Source of the DNA: Microbispora sp. NBC_01189
GTDB taxonomy: Bacteria > Actinomycetota > Actinomycetes > Streptosporangiales > Streptosporangiaceae
NCBI RefSeq assembly: GCF_036010665.1
Contig: NZ_CP108581.1
Coordinates: 1,084,001 to 1,148,000, forward strand
Length of the DNA: 64,000 nucleotides
Reading direction: 5' to 3'
In this document: positions 39,723-49,047 of the stretch, one piece after another
How positions within the stretch are numbered: position 1 is the first letter of the stretch
Layout: each line of letters opens with the position of its first letter
Notes under the pieces: generated by a model
The model's database searches: none
Told to the model about the DNA's origin: nothing
Seen by the model: only the letters and a program-made list of their open reading frames with translations
Made by a program: the position numbers and the translations under genes

Positions 39723-40118
39723 GTGACGCCACGACTCACCCTGTCGGCGGCGGTGCTCGACGCACCGGACGCCCGGGAACTCGCGGCCTTCTACCAGCGG
39801 CTGCTGGGCTGGACGATCGACTCCGACGAGCCCGGCTGGGTGACGATGCACCCGCCCGGAGGCGGCGCCGGGTTGTCGTTCCAGACCGAGAAGGAGTACG
39901 TGCCGCCGGTCTGGCCCGCCGGGCCGGGGGACCAGCGGATGATGCTGCACCTGGACATCGAGGTGGACGACCTGGAGACGGCCGTGGCGCACGCGACCGG
40001 CGCCGGGGCGACGCTCGCCGGCCACCAGCCCCAGGACGACGTAAGGGTCCTCCTCGACCCGGCGGGCCATCCGCTCTGCCTTTGGATCAGGACGGACGGC
40101 TCCATACCGGAACCGTGA
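39723..40118 (+). CDS. VOC/glyoxalase superfamily protein
   Basis: This is a 131-residue protein from the GTG at 39723, with GGAGGA just upstream. Two beta-alpha-beta-beta-beta units are visible: VLDAPDARELAAFYQRLLGW with SFQTEK, and MLHLDIEVDDLETAVAHATG with VLLDPAGHPLCLW. This is the vicinal oxygen chelate fold used by glyoxalases, dioxygenases and antibiotic-binding proteins. A specific activity cannot be assigned. Confidence 0.88.
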   Translation: MTPRLTLSAAVLDAPDARELAAFYQRLLGWTIDSDEPGWVTMHPPGGGAGLSFQTEKEYVPPVWPAGPGDQRMMLHLDIEVDDLETAVAHATGAGATLAGHQPQDDVRVLLDPAGHPLCLWIRTDGSIPEP

Positions 40119-40218
40119 TGATCTGTTGATTCGGGCGGCGGCCCGGTGAGAGCGGATTAATGCGGGCGACACCCCACGGACGGTGACCGCGTAACGGCGC
40201 CGGGTCAGACTTCCGGGC

Positions 40219-41073
40219 ATGAGCGAACCGAGAAACGCCGCCGGCGAGGGCGGCCATCCGACTCCCGGCCCGCTTCACCGGCATCACGGCGCCCGATCCT
40301 GGCGGCGGGAGATCGCGGAACTGGCCGCGCTCTTCCTCGCCGTCGGGCTCGCCCACGTGCTCGCCACTCTGCTCGGCCACCGCGACCCCGGCCCGGTGGT
40401 GCTCGTCTCCATCGGATTGGCCCTGATCGTCGGCTCGGCCGTGCACAAGAGACTGTCGGCCCCGGGGGCCGTACGCGGGCGCGTCCGCCCGGGGATTGAT
40501 CAGGCGACCAGCCTGTGGCGGGTGCGGGCCAGGGTCGCCGAGCGCCCCGGCCGGCTCGCCGCGCTCGCCGGGGCCTTCGCCCGGCTGGGCTGCAACATCC
40601 TCTCCCTGCAGATCGCCCCGGCCGGCAGCGCGGTGATGGCGCGGGGCGGCTGCGACGCCCTGGACGAGTTCGTCGTCGAGGCCCCGGCCTCGCTCACCCC
40701 GCAGGACCTGTGGCGCGCCGTCGACCGGGCCGGCGGCGCGGACGCCGTCGTCGTCCCCGCCCAGGTCAAGGACCTCATCGACCCCGGCATCCAGGCGCTG
40801 CTGCTGGGTCAGCGCGTACGGGACGATCCGGGCGAGCTGCTCGCGGCCATGACGGAACTGCTGCGCACGGCGGACGTCCGGTGGCGGGAGCCCGGTGAGC
40901 CGGCCGCGGACAGGACACCGGGCACCGTGATGACGGTTCCGGTGCATCCCGGCGCCACTCTCGTGGTGACGAGACGGGATCTGCCGTTCACGCCGACGGA
41001 GTCGGCGCGGGCCGCCGCGCTCGCGGCGGCGGCCCGGCACCGTCAGTGGGCCGACGACTGGCCCGGCGAATAA
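40219..41073 (+). CDS. Membrane-anchored ACT-domain protein
   Basis: This is a 284-residue protein. Two hydrophobic helices (about residues 35-52 and 58-72, the second containing VVLVSIGLALIVGSAV) anchor the N terminus. Residues about 98-170 form an ACT domain, with RVRARVAERPGRLAALAGAF and LGCNILSLQIAPAG. ACT domains sense amino acids. The C-terminal 100 residues (from DPGIQALLLGQRV) look like a second regulatory or acyl-handling region I cannot name. No close neighbour suggests its pathway. Confidence 0.7.
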   Translation: MSEPRNAAGEGGHPTPGPLHRHHGARSWRREIAELAALFLAVGLAHVLATLLGHRDPGPVVLVSIGLALIVGSAVHKRLSAPGAVRGRVRPGIDQATSLWRVRARVAERPGRLAALAGAFARLGCNILSLQIAPAGSAVMARGGCDALDEFVVEAPASLTPQDLWRAVDRAGGADAVVVPAQVKDLIDPGIQALLLGQRVRDDPGELLAAMTELLRTADVRWREPGEPAADRTPGTVMTVPVHPGATLVVTRRDLPFTPTESARAAALAAAARHRQWADDWPGE

Positions 41074-41160
41074 GACGCGGGTTCACCTCGTGGGCCTTCG
41101 CGTGCGCGGGCGATCAGCGGTCCCCAATTCAAGCCCCTTGCCCGAAGATCGCCCCATCTT

Positions 41161-41200
41161 CCCAATTGGGATGATTCACCAACAAATCACCCTATATTTG
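41161..41200 (+). promoter_or_regulatory. AT-rich promoter patch with CCCAATTGGG palindrome
   Basis: In this GC-rich window 41160-41205 is conspicuously AT-rich. It contains the palindrome CCCAATTGGG (near 41161-41170), TATATT and TTGGATAA-like boxes. It lies about 60-100 bases upstream of a 46-codon ORF and is its likely promoter. Confidence 0.4.
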
Positions 41201-41262
41201 GATAAAGCTCACAAGAGGTCTCGGGTTCGTTGCCGGGGCTCGCCGACAGCAAGGGCAGAACC

Positions 41263-41403
41263 ATGAGCGTGCATGTTCACGTCCGTCTCGATGACGGCCT
41301 CGCTGTGACCGACGACGGCCGGTTGCTGGAGCTGACCCGCTGCCACTGTGGCGCCTCCTGGACCAGGGCCTACCACGTGCACGAGGGCGAACCGGAGGCC
41401 TGA
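41263..41403 (+). CDS. Small 46-residue protein with CxC cysteines
   Basis: ATG at 41263 follows AAGGGCAGA and the ORF ends at TGA 41403. The product starts MSVHVHVRLDDG and contains CHCGASW and a final YHVHEG. The His and Cys placement suggests a metal-binding knuckle. Third codon positions are GC-rich, and the gene sits downstream of an AT-rich promoter-like patch, both in favour of a real gene. I know no named family. The role is unknown. Confidence 0.5.
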   Translation: MSVHVHVRLDDGLAVTDDGRLLELTRCHCGASWTRAYHVHEGEPEA

Positions 41404-41422
41404 CGGCCCGCCTCCGCGCCCC

Positions 41423-42079
41423 TCAGGAGGGGTAGCCGAAACGGCCGTGGAGGCGGACGAAGCTGGCCAGTGTGAGGACCTGCCGGGGTTCCAGGCCGAT
41501 GACGGTGCGCTCGAAGAGCACGACCTCCTCCCGGCCGCCGGTGCCGATGGGCTGCACCAGCCGCCCGCCGGGCCGCAACTGCTCGACCAGCGGCGCGGGA
41601 ACCGTGGGAAACGCCGCCGAGACGATGACGGCGTCATAGGGAGCGTGCTCACGCACGCCCTGTCCGCCGTCGCCGACCCGCACCTCCGCGTTGCGGACAC
41701 CCTGCCGCGCGAGGTTGCGCCGCGCCGCCCGCACGAGGTCGGGCCACAGATCGACGCCGACCACGTCGCCGGCCGTGCGGGCGAGCAGCGCGGTCTGGTA
41801 TCCGAGGCCGGAGCCGACCTCCAGCACGTGCTCCACGCCCGTCAGCCCCAGCCCCTCGATCATCGTCGCCGACAGGGACGGCTGCGTCGTCACCTGTCCG
41901 TGCGCGATGGGGATCGGCACGTCCTCGTACGCGTGCGCGACGTGCGCGCGCGGGACGAAAGCCGCCCGCGGCGTCGCGCGCACCGCCCGGAGCAGGCGCT
42001 CGTCACGGACTCCCGCCGCCCGGACGGCCCGGACGAGGTCTTCGGGACAGGCGGCTGCGGTCACGTCCACCACGCTCAC
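41423..42079 (-). CDS. pcm: Protein-L-isoaspartate O-methyltransferase (PCMT) family
   Basis: This is a 218-residue protein from the GTG at 42079; no Shine-Dalgarno supports any start and the frame stays open to 42388. PCMT motifs: AFVPRAHVAHAYEDVPIPI followed by GQVTTQPSLSATMIEGL, the SAM loop VLEVGSGLGYQTALLA, and YDAVIVSAAFPTVPAPLVEQ. The family methylates isoaspartyl residues to repair aged proteins. Actinomycete relatives also modify lasso and other peptides, but no such cluster is here. Confidence 0.88.
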   Translation of the reverse strand: MSVVDVTAAACPEDLVRAVRAAGVRDERLLRAVRATPRAAFVPRAHVAHAYEDVPIPIAHGQVTTQPSLSATMIEGLGLTGVEHVLEVGSGLGYQTALLARTAGDVVGVDLWPDLVRAARRNLARQGVRNAEVRVGDGGQGVREHAPYDAVIVSAAFPTVPAPLVEQLRPGGRLVQPIGTGGREEVVLFERTVIGLEPRQVLTLASFVRLHGRFGYPS

Positions 42080-42174
42080 GTTCGACGCCGAGCGCGCCTT
42101 CCCCTCCGGCGGCCCGCTCTCCCCCGGTGATGCCCCCTGAGCGGCCCCGGAACCCCCGCCCCGGCCGCGTCGGC

Positions 42175-42735
42175 TCAGGATGTGCCGAAGTCCACCTCCG
42201 CCGTGGGGACGGTCGCCGCACCGCGGCCGGGGGCGGTCTGATATTGCCAGTAGAGGTTCGTGTGCGCGATCACCTGCTCCGGGGCCGGCGCGCCGTAGGC
42301 GGTGAGGTCCTCGGTGGTGTGCGCGTCGCCCACCAGCGTCACGTCGTATCCCCGGACGAAGGCCCCGTGGAGGGTCGAGCGGATGCACGCGTCGGTCTGG
42401 GCGCCCGTGACGACGAGCCTGCCCACCCCCCGCTCGGCGAGCAGCGCCTCCAGATCGGTGTCCTCGAACGAGTCGCCGTAGAGCTTGTGGACGAGCGGCT
42501 CGTCGTCAGGCCGCATCAGCTCCGGCACGTACTGCCAGGCCTCGCTGTCCCGCCGCAACTCGTGCCCGTCGGAGTGCTGCACCCAGATCACCGGCACGTC
42601 CTGCGCGCGGGCCTTGCCGATCAGGGTGTCGATGTTCGCGATCACGGCGTCGCGGTCGTGCGCGCCCGCCACCACCCCCTTCTGGACGTCGATGACGAGC
42701 AGCGCGGTGTTCGGGCGGTCGGCCAGGGTCGTCAT
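42175..42735 (-). CDS. Isochorismatase-family cysteine hydrolase
   Basis: This is a 186-residue protein. The catalytic triad elements are Asp in ALLVIDVQ, Lys in PLVHKLYGDSF and Cys in VTGAQTDACIRST. The family includes isochorismatases, nicotinamidases and N-carbamoyl hydrolases. ATG at 42735 is used; it is preceded by GGGAAC. The gene is divergent from nsrR across 132 bases. Confidence 0.9.
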   Translation of the reverse strand: MTTLADRPNTALLVIDVQKGVVAGAHDRDAVIANIDTLIGKARAQDVPVIWVQHSDGHELRRDSEAWQYVPELMRPDDEPLVHKLYGDSFEDTDLEALLAERGVGRLVVTGAQTDACIRSTLHGAFVRGYDVTLVGDAHTTEDLTAYGAPAPEQVIAHTNLYWQYQTAPGRGAATVPTAEVDFGTS

Positions 42736-42831
42736 GGATGTTCCCGTCTTCCGTCGCGGATCCTGTCGCCGCCTCACCCTAGGTCCGGCCACCGACAGTT
42801 CCGCCGGACCGGAACGTCCGACCCACCCAAA

Positions 42832-42861
42832 TTGGAGCGTGAAATACCGATTTGCTAGTGT
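42832..42861 (+). promoter_or_regulatory. nsrR promoter with ATACCGATTTG motif
   Basis: TTGGAG (42832-42837) and TAGTGT (42856-42861) are 18 bases apart, placing the transcript start at or near the GTG start of nsrR (leaderless). ATACCGATTTG (42844-42854) lies between the boxes and recurs as ATACCAATTTG before hmp, so it is a candidate NsrR site. Confidence 0.55.
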
Positions 42862-42867
42862 CGAGCC

Positions 42868-43296
42868 GTGCGGTTGACGAAGTTCACGGACCTGGCCCTG
42901 CGGGTGACCATGCGCCTGGCGGTCCTGGATCCGGGGATGTCGCTCACCACCCGCCAGGTGGCCGAGGCGATGGCGATCCCCTACAACCACACCGCGAAGG
43001 CCATCGCCCGCCTGCAGCACCTCGGCGTCGTGGAGGCACGCCGGGGACGCGGGGGCGGCCTGGAGCTGACCGGGTTCGGCCGTACGGCGTCGATCGGCTG
43101 GCTGGTCCGTGAGCTGGAGGGAGAGGAGGAGGTCGTGACCTGCGAGGGGCAGATCCCCTGTCCGCTACGGGCCGCCTGCCGCCTGCGTGGCGCGCTGCGC
43201 GCGGCACAGCAGGCCTTCTACACCTCCCTGGATCCGATCACCGTCGACCAGCTGGTCTCCGCGCCCTCGGGACCGGTGCTGCTCGGCCTCTCCTGA
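42868..43296 (+). CDS. nsrR: Nitric-oxide-sensing Rrf2 repressor NsrR
   Basis: This is a 142-residue protein. The N terminus MRLTKFTDLALR with Asp8, plus Cys92, Cys98 and Cys104 (spacing C-x5-C-x5-C), are the four ligands of the [4Fe-4S] cluster known from Streptomyces NsrR. The Rrf2 winged helix is LTTRQVAEAMAIPYNHTAKA. Nitric oxide destroys the cluster and relieves repression. hmp follows 74 bases downstream in the same direction, the classic target. Confidence 0.95.
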   Translation: MRLTKFTDLALRVTMRLAVLDPGMSLTTRQVAEAMAIPYNHTAKAIARLQHLGVVEARRGRGGGLELTGFGRTASIGWLVRELEGEEEVVTCEGQIPCPLRAACRLRGALRAAQQAFYTSLDPITVDQLVSAPSGPVLLGLS

Positions 43297-43339
43297 CCCG
43301 CACGTACACAAAGAATCCGGCAGATCCACGGCGTTTAAT

Positions 43340-43361
43340 TCGCATATTAGATACCAATTTG
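43340..43361 (+). promoter_or_regulatory. hmp promoter/operator region
   Basis: An AT-rich stretch (CGCATATTAGATACCAATTTGG) contains ATACCAATTTG at 43351-43361, matching the site in front of nsrR, and TATTAG/TTAGAT as -10 candidates. It ends at the hmp ribosome site GGAGG. Confidence 0.5.
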
Positions 43362-43370
43362 GAGGATGCC

Positions 43371-44555
43371 ATGCTCTCTCCGGAGTCGGCCGCGACCGTC
43401 CGCGCCACCCTGCCCGTGATCGCGGGGGCGATCCAGGACATCACCGCCCGCTTCTACGACACGTTGTTCGCCGACAACCCTGAGCTGCTGCGCGACCTGT
43501 TCAACCGGGGCAACCAGGCCAACGGCGAGCAGCGCGTCGCGCTGGCGGGCTCGATCGCCGCGTTCGCGACCGCGCTGGTGGGCCGCCCGGGCGGGCTTCC
43601 CGGCACGATGCTGTCCAGAATCGCCAGCAAGCACGCCTCCCTCGGCATCACCGAGGAGCAGTACGCCGTGGTGCACAAGTATCTGTTCGGCGCCATCGGC
43701 GAGGTGCTGGGCGACGCCGTCACGCCCGGGGTCGCCCAGGCGTGGGACGAGGTCTACTGGCTCCTGGCCGAGACGCTGATCGGCCTGGAGCGCGACCTCT
43801 ACCGCGAGGCGGGCCGGGGCTGGACGCGGGCCACGGTGGTCGAGCGGCGCGACGAGACGGCCGACGCCGCCTCCTTCCTCCTGCGCCCGGACGTCCCGCT
43901 GTCGTTCCTGCCGGGCCAGTACGTCAGCGTCCGCGTCACGCTGCCCGACGGCGCGCGGCAGATCCGGCAGTACAGCCTGTCGAACGCCCCGGGGCGCGGC
44001 GACTGGCGGATCACGGTGAAGCGGGTGCGCGGTGGGAGCGCCCCCGAGGGCGAGGTCTCCACCCGGCTGCACGAGCACGTCCGGGCCGGCGACGTGCTCG
44101 ACGTCTCCGCGCCGTTCGGCGATCTGACCCTGCCGGAGGGCGACGGCCCGCTGCTGCTCGCCTCGGCGGGGATCGGGGTGACCCCCGTGCTGTCGATGCT
44201 CGGCCATCTGGCCGTCACCGGGTCGGGCCGGCGGGTGGTGGTCGTGCACGCCGACCGCTCCCCCGGCGACCACGTCCACCGCGAGGAGCTGACGGACCTG
44301 GTCGCGGCCCTGCCCGGCGCCACCCTGCACCGGTGGTACGAGGACCTGCCGGCACAGGAGCTGAGCGGCCCGGCTCCGGCCGCCGGCCGGGCCGACCTGT
44401 CCGCGGTCGACCTGCCCGGGGGCGTCACCGCCTGCCTGTGCGGGCCGCTGCCGTTCATGCGGGCCGTACGCGCGCAGTTGACGGCGCGCGGCGTGGCCGC
44501 CTCCGACATCCGCTACGAAGTTTTCGGCCCCGACCTGTGGATCGCCGGGGACTGA
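43371..44555 (+). CDS. hmp: Flavohemoprotein (nitric oxide dioxygenase)
   Basis: This is a 394-residue protein. The globin domain covers residues 1-140, with Tyr29, Gln54 and proximal His88 (SKHASLG) matching Hmp. The FAD site follows, with RQYSLSNAPG, and the NAD domain has ASAGIGVTPVLSML and CGPLPFMRAVR. It oxidises NO to nitrate with NADH/NADPH and oxygen. GGAGG at correct spacing supports the ATG at 43371 over the in-frame start at 43359. Control by the adjacent nsrR is expected. Confidence 0.95.
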   Translation: MLSPESAATVRATLPVIAGAIQDITARFYDTLFADNPELLRDLFNRGNQANGEQRVALAGSIAAFATALVGRPGGLPGTMLSRIASKHASLGITEEQYAVVHKYLFGAIGEVLGDAVTPGVAQAWDEVYWLLAETLIGLERDLYREAGRGWTRATVVERRDETADAASFLLRPDVPLSFLPGQYVSVRVTLPDGARQIRQYSLSNAPGRGDWRITVKRVRGGSAPEGEVSTRLHEHVRAGDVLDVSAPFGDLTLPEGDGPLLLASAGIGVTPVLSMLGHLAVTGSGRRVVVVHADRSPGDHVHREELTDLVAALPGATLHRWYEDLPAQELSGPAPAAGRADLSAVDLPGGVTACLCGPLPFMRAVRAQLTARGVAASDIRYEVFGPDLWIAGD

Positions 44556-44562
44556 TCGGGGT

Positions 44563-45369
44563 TCAGCGGAGGAGGCCGACGCCCGCGTAGCCGTCCACGC
44601 CGGGGATCCTCGGCAGCCGGGGCTCGTCGGGCTCCGGACGCCAGTCCTCGGTCACCACCAGGCCCGGGTCCACCAGGTCGAACCCGTCGAAGAACCGCAG
44701 GAGCTCGGCGTGGGTGCGGGGGGTGACGCCGGCGGCGGAGGTGCTCTTGTACAGCTCGCGCCCCTCGCGGATCTTCGCCTCGTCGAGGTCGCCGTACGAC
44801 AGGTGGCTGATGGCCATCGCGCTGCCGGGGGCGAGCCGGTCGCGCAGCGTGGCCACGACGCGCCCGGCGTCGGCGCCGGGGATGAAGTGCAGCACCGCGA
44901 CCATGAGCAGCCCGACGGGCCGGCTGAGGTCGAGATGCTCGTTGATCCGGGGATCGCCGAGGATGCTCTCGGGGTCGCGCAGGTCACCGTCCACCACGAT
45001 CGTCGTGGTGTTGTCGGCGAGCAGGGCACGGCCGTGCGTCAGCACGATCGGGTCGTTGTCGACGTACACCACCCGCGCGCCGGGGGCGGCACGCTGCGCG
45101 ACCTGGTGGACGTTCTCCTGCGTCGGCAGCCCGGCGCCGATGTCGAGGAACTGGCGGATGCCGTGATCGGCCATGAGGGTCACGGCACGGTGGATGAAGC
45201 GCCTGTTGCTCTGGACCCCCTCACGGGCGTTCGGAGTCAGCTCGATCAGCTTCTCGGCCGCCGCCCGGTCGACGGCGAAGTTGTCCTTGCCGCCGAGGAG
45301 ATAGTCGTAGATCCGGGCGACGCTGGGGACCGTGACGTCGATTCCCGGCGGCCCCTGCTCCAAGTTCAT
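44563..45369 (-). CDS. S-adenosyl methyltransferase family protein (DUF574), copy 2
   Basis: This is a 268-residue paralogue of the protein at 38744-39571. The same blocks recur: SVARIYDYLLGGKDNFAVDR, FLDIGAGLPTQENVHQVA, VVYVDNDPIVLTHGRALL and MVAVLHFIPGADAGRVVATL. It converges on hmp with only seven bases between the stops. The 139-base gap upstream (45370-45508) has an AT-rich patch near 45420-45450 but no clear promoter. Confidence 0.9.
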   Translation of the reverse strand: MNLEQGPPGIDVTVPSVARIYDYLLGGKDNFAVDRAAAEKLIELTPNAREGVQSNRRFIHRAVTLMADHGIRQFLDIGAGLPTQENVHQVAQRAAPGARVVYVDNDPIVLTHGRALLADNTTTIVVDGDLRDPESILGDPRINEHLDLSRPVGLLMVAVLHFIPGADAGRVVATLRDRLAPGSAMAISHLSYGDLDEAKIREGRELYKSTSAAGVTPRTHAELLRFFDGFDLVDPGLVVTEDWRPEPDEPRLPRIPGVDGYAGVGLLR

Positions 45370-45508
45370 CGTGCTGCCCCTGATGGCCGTGCCGTACGTT
45401 GATCACCAAGGTAGCCGACAAAACAGGATTCGGCGCGCTAAAATGGGAATTGACCGGCATGCTTGACCGATGTCGGGCGACGTGACGCCCTCGATCCCGC
45501 CTGCGACC

Positions 45509-47152
<1,644 letters not shown>

Positions 47153-47512
47153 CCTGTGATCGCTCCAGACTCGGCGCCCGCGCACGAGTGATCGGCCCGC
47201 GCGCCGGAACCGGCCGTGCGGGCGATGGATCTGTTCCTCCGGAAGCCGCGGGTATCGCCGTACGGGACGGCGACCGGACGCGCGGGCAGGCAGAGTTTCG
47301 CAGCGGACACCGGGACTCCTTCACAGGAGAAGGGATGCGGCTGCGAGATGGCGACAGCGGCCGAGCCCGTGGCAACGAAGCAGCGCCGGCCGATGCCCGA
47401 CATCACACATAAGAAGAAGGGGACATGTCAAGTCACAGAAACATAACTCTGGGAAGTTTCGATTACGGGTTGCGAGTTCCCCGGGAAGTACGTACTTTGT
47501 GAGAACGGTCCA
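47153..47512. other. Long intergenic region between the GH1 gene and lacI
   Basis: About 400 bases separate these divergent genes. Short open frames exist but have no recognisable product. The part near lacI (47425-47545) is AT-richer, with TACGTAC and a GAAAC/GTTTC pair (47437-47460), so both promoters are probably here. Nothing else was recognised. Confidence 0.5.
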
Positions 47513-47543
47513 TGAAACCGGTTACAGCGAGATGCGATAGCGT
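47513..47543 (+). promoter_or_regulatory. LacI-type operator and leaderless promoter of the lacI gene
   Basis: TGAAACCGGTTACA (47513-47526) is a CG-centred palindrome with one mismatch, typical of LacI/GalR operators. TAGCGT (47538-47543) is a -10 candidate eight bases before the GTG at 47551. The operator would block the promoter, indicating autoregulation. Confidence 0.6.
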
Positions 47544-47550
47544 TTGGTCC

Positions 47551-48564
47551 GTGGCAACGATCAGAGAGCTGGCGCGCCTGTGCGGCGTGTCTCCGGCGAC
47601 CGTCTCCCGAGTGTTCAACAATCCCGAGGTAGTCAACGCGAAAACCAGGGAGCAGGTCCTGCGGACGGCCCGCCAGATCGGCTACCTGCCCAACGAGTCG
47701 GCGCGCACGCTGGCCACCAAGAAGTCCTTCATGGTCGGCCTGCTGTGGGACACCGACCACCGCCGGCCCGGCTGGCGCCATCCGTTCTTCCAGGAGATCC
47801 TGATCGGCCTGAAGACGGCGCTCAGCGGGCGTGGATACCACCTGCTCATGCTCGCCACCAGCGGTGAGCACACCGACGACGCGTACGTGCGGGCCGTCCG
47901 CAGGCACAACCTGGACGGCGTGGTGATGATCGACAGCGGCACCTCGGACCCGTCGCTGCGGCACCTCGCCGAGTCGGGGGTGCCCTGTGTCAGCCTCGAC
48001 CGTCCCGTGCGTGGCCCCCGGGCCACGTACGTGACCTCCGACAACCTGGGCGGCGCCCGCCAGGCCGTACGGCACCTGCACGAGCAGGGGCGGCAGGCCA
48101 TCGCCACGATCACCGGGCCCGCGCACACCCGGCCGGGCGCGGAGCGCCTGCAGGGCTACCAGGAGGAGCTGGCCCTGCTGCGCCTGCCCTACCGGCCGGA
48201 GCACGTGGCCGAGGGCGACTTCTACGTCACCGGCGGGGAGGCGGCGATGCGGCGGCTGCTGGAGACGGACGAGCGGCCCGACGCGGTGTTCGTCGCGGGC
48301 GACGAGATGGCCGTCGGCGCGCTGCGCGCGATCGCGGAGGCCGGCCTCAAGGTGCCCGAGGACATCGCGGTCGTCGGTTTCGACGACATAGAGGTCGCCG
48401 CGCTCGTACCGCCCGGCCTGACGACGATCGCCCAGGACAAGGATGGTTTCGGCGCGGCCGCCGCGGAGGCCCTGGTCTCCATGATCAACGGCGCCGACGC
48501 TCCGCGGGCCCGGATCCTGCCCACCACACTCGTCGTGCGGGGCTCCAGCACACCTCCGATCTGA
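47551..48564 (+). CDS. LacI/GalR-family transcriptional regulator
   Basis: This is a 337-residue regulator. The N-terminal helix-turn-helix reads ATIRELARLCGVSPATVSRV, followed by the hinge (YLPNESARTLATKKS) and a periplasmic-binding-protein-like sensor domain ending VGFDDIEVAALVPPGLTTIA. GTG at 47551 is chosen because the upstream in-frame ATG at 47512 lies inside the operator. Divergent from the GH1 gene, so a sugar-responsive repressor of it is likely. Confidence 0.92.
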   Translation: MATIRELARLCGVSPATVSRVFNNPEVVNAKTREQVLRTARQIGYLPNESARTLATKKSFMVGLLWDTDHRRPGWRHPFFQEILIGLKTALSGRGYHLLMLATSGEHTDDAYVRAVRRHNLDGVVMIDSGTSDPSLRHLAESGVPCVSLDRPVRGPRATYVTSDNLGGARQAVRHLHEQGRQAIATITGPAHTRPGAERLQGYQEELALLRLPYRPEHVAEGDFYVTGGEAAMRRLLETDERPDAVFVAGDEMAVGALRAIAEAGLKVPEDIAVVGFDDIEVAALVPPGLTTIAQDKDGFGAAAAEALVSMINGADAPRARILPTTLVVRGSSTPPI

Positions 48565-48662
48565 CGGCCGCGGTCGGTTCGAAAAGAGCGGTTTCGGGTG
48601 GATTCGCCGCCGAAGCCGCTTATCGTGATGGGGCATCCATCTGCCTCACCCCCGGAGCACAC

Positions 48663-48968
48663 GTGTCCGAGCACTCCTGGCCTGTCCGCATCCGCGCCGA
48701 GTTCGCGCAGCGGGTGCTGGACCTGCGGCACCAGCACCCGGGCCTCCTCGCCTCGCTGGACCAGCACATGGCCGCCGTCCGGCAGGCCATCTCGGGCCTC
48801 GGCGAGCGGGTCGGGCCGTCCTCGCTGCTCGCCTATCTGATCGGTTTCTGGGACGGGGCCCAGGAGAAGGGCTGGCGGACGCCGGGGCCGGACCAGCCGC
48901 TCGACTTCGCCGTGTTGCGCATGACCGCGGTCTGCCTGCTGCTCGACACCGCCGCCGAACCCGCCTGA
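48663..48968 (+). CDS. Hypothetical protein, possibly DUF6401-like
   Basis: This is a 101-residue protein from the GTG at 48663. It is mostly helical: RIRAEFAQRVLDLRHQHPGL, then LASLDQHMAAVRQAISGLG, then two more helices. The pattern PGLLA-LDQH-AAVR recalls the DUF6401 group of small actinomycete proteins, but I am not certain. No catalytic motif, membrane segment or cysteine cluster is seen. The 98-base upstream gap carries no clear promoter. Confidence 0.5.
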   Translation: MSEHSWPVRIRAEFAQRVLDLRHQHPGLLASLDQHMAAVRQAISGLGERVGPSSLLAYLIGFWDGAQEKGWRTPGPDQPLDFAVLRMTAVCLLLDTAAEPA

Positions 48969-49047
48969 CGGCGAACGCACCCGGTGCGTACGGGTGCGGG
49001 GCGCCCCCGGACGGGACGCCCCGCGAACACGGCGGAGGAGACGACGG

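Noticed and set aside
47188-47446. Small plus-strand ORFs between the GH1 and lacI genes
   Set aside because: No similarity, ribosome site or coding-type third-position bias.
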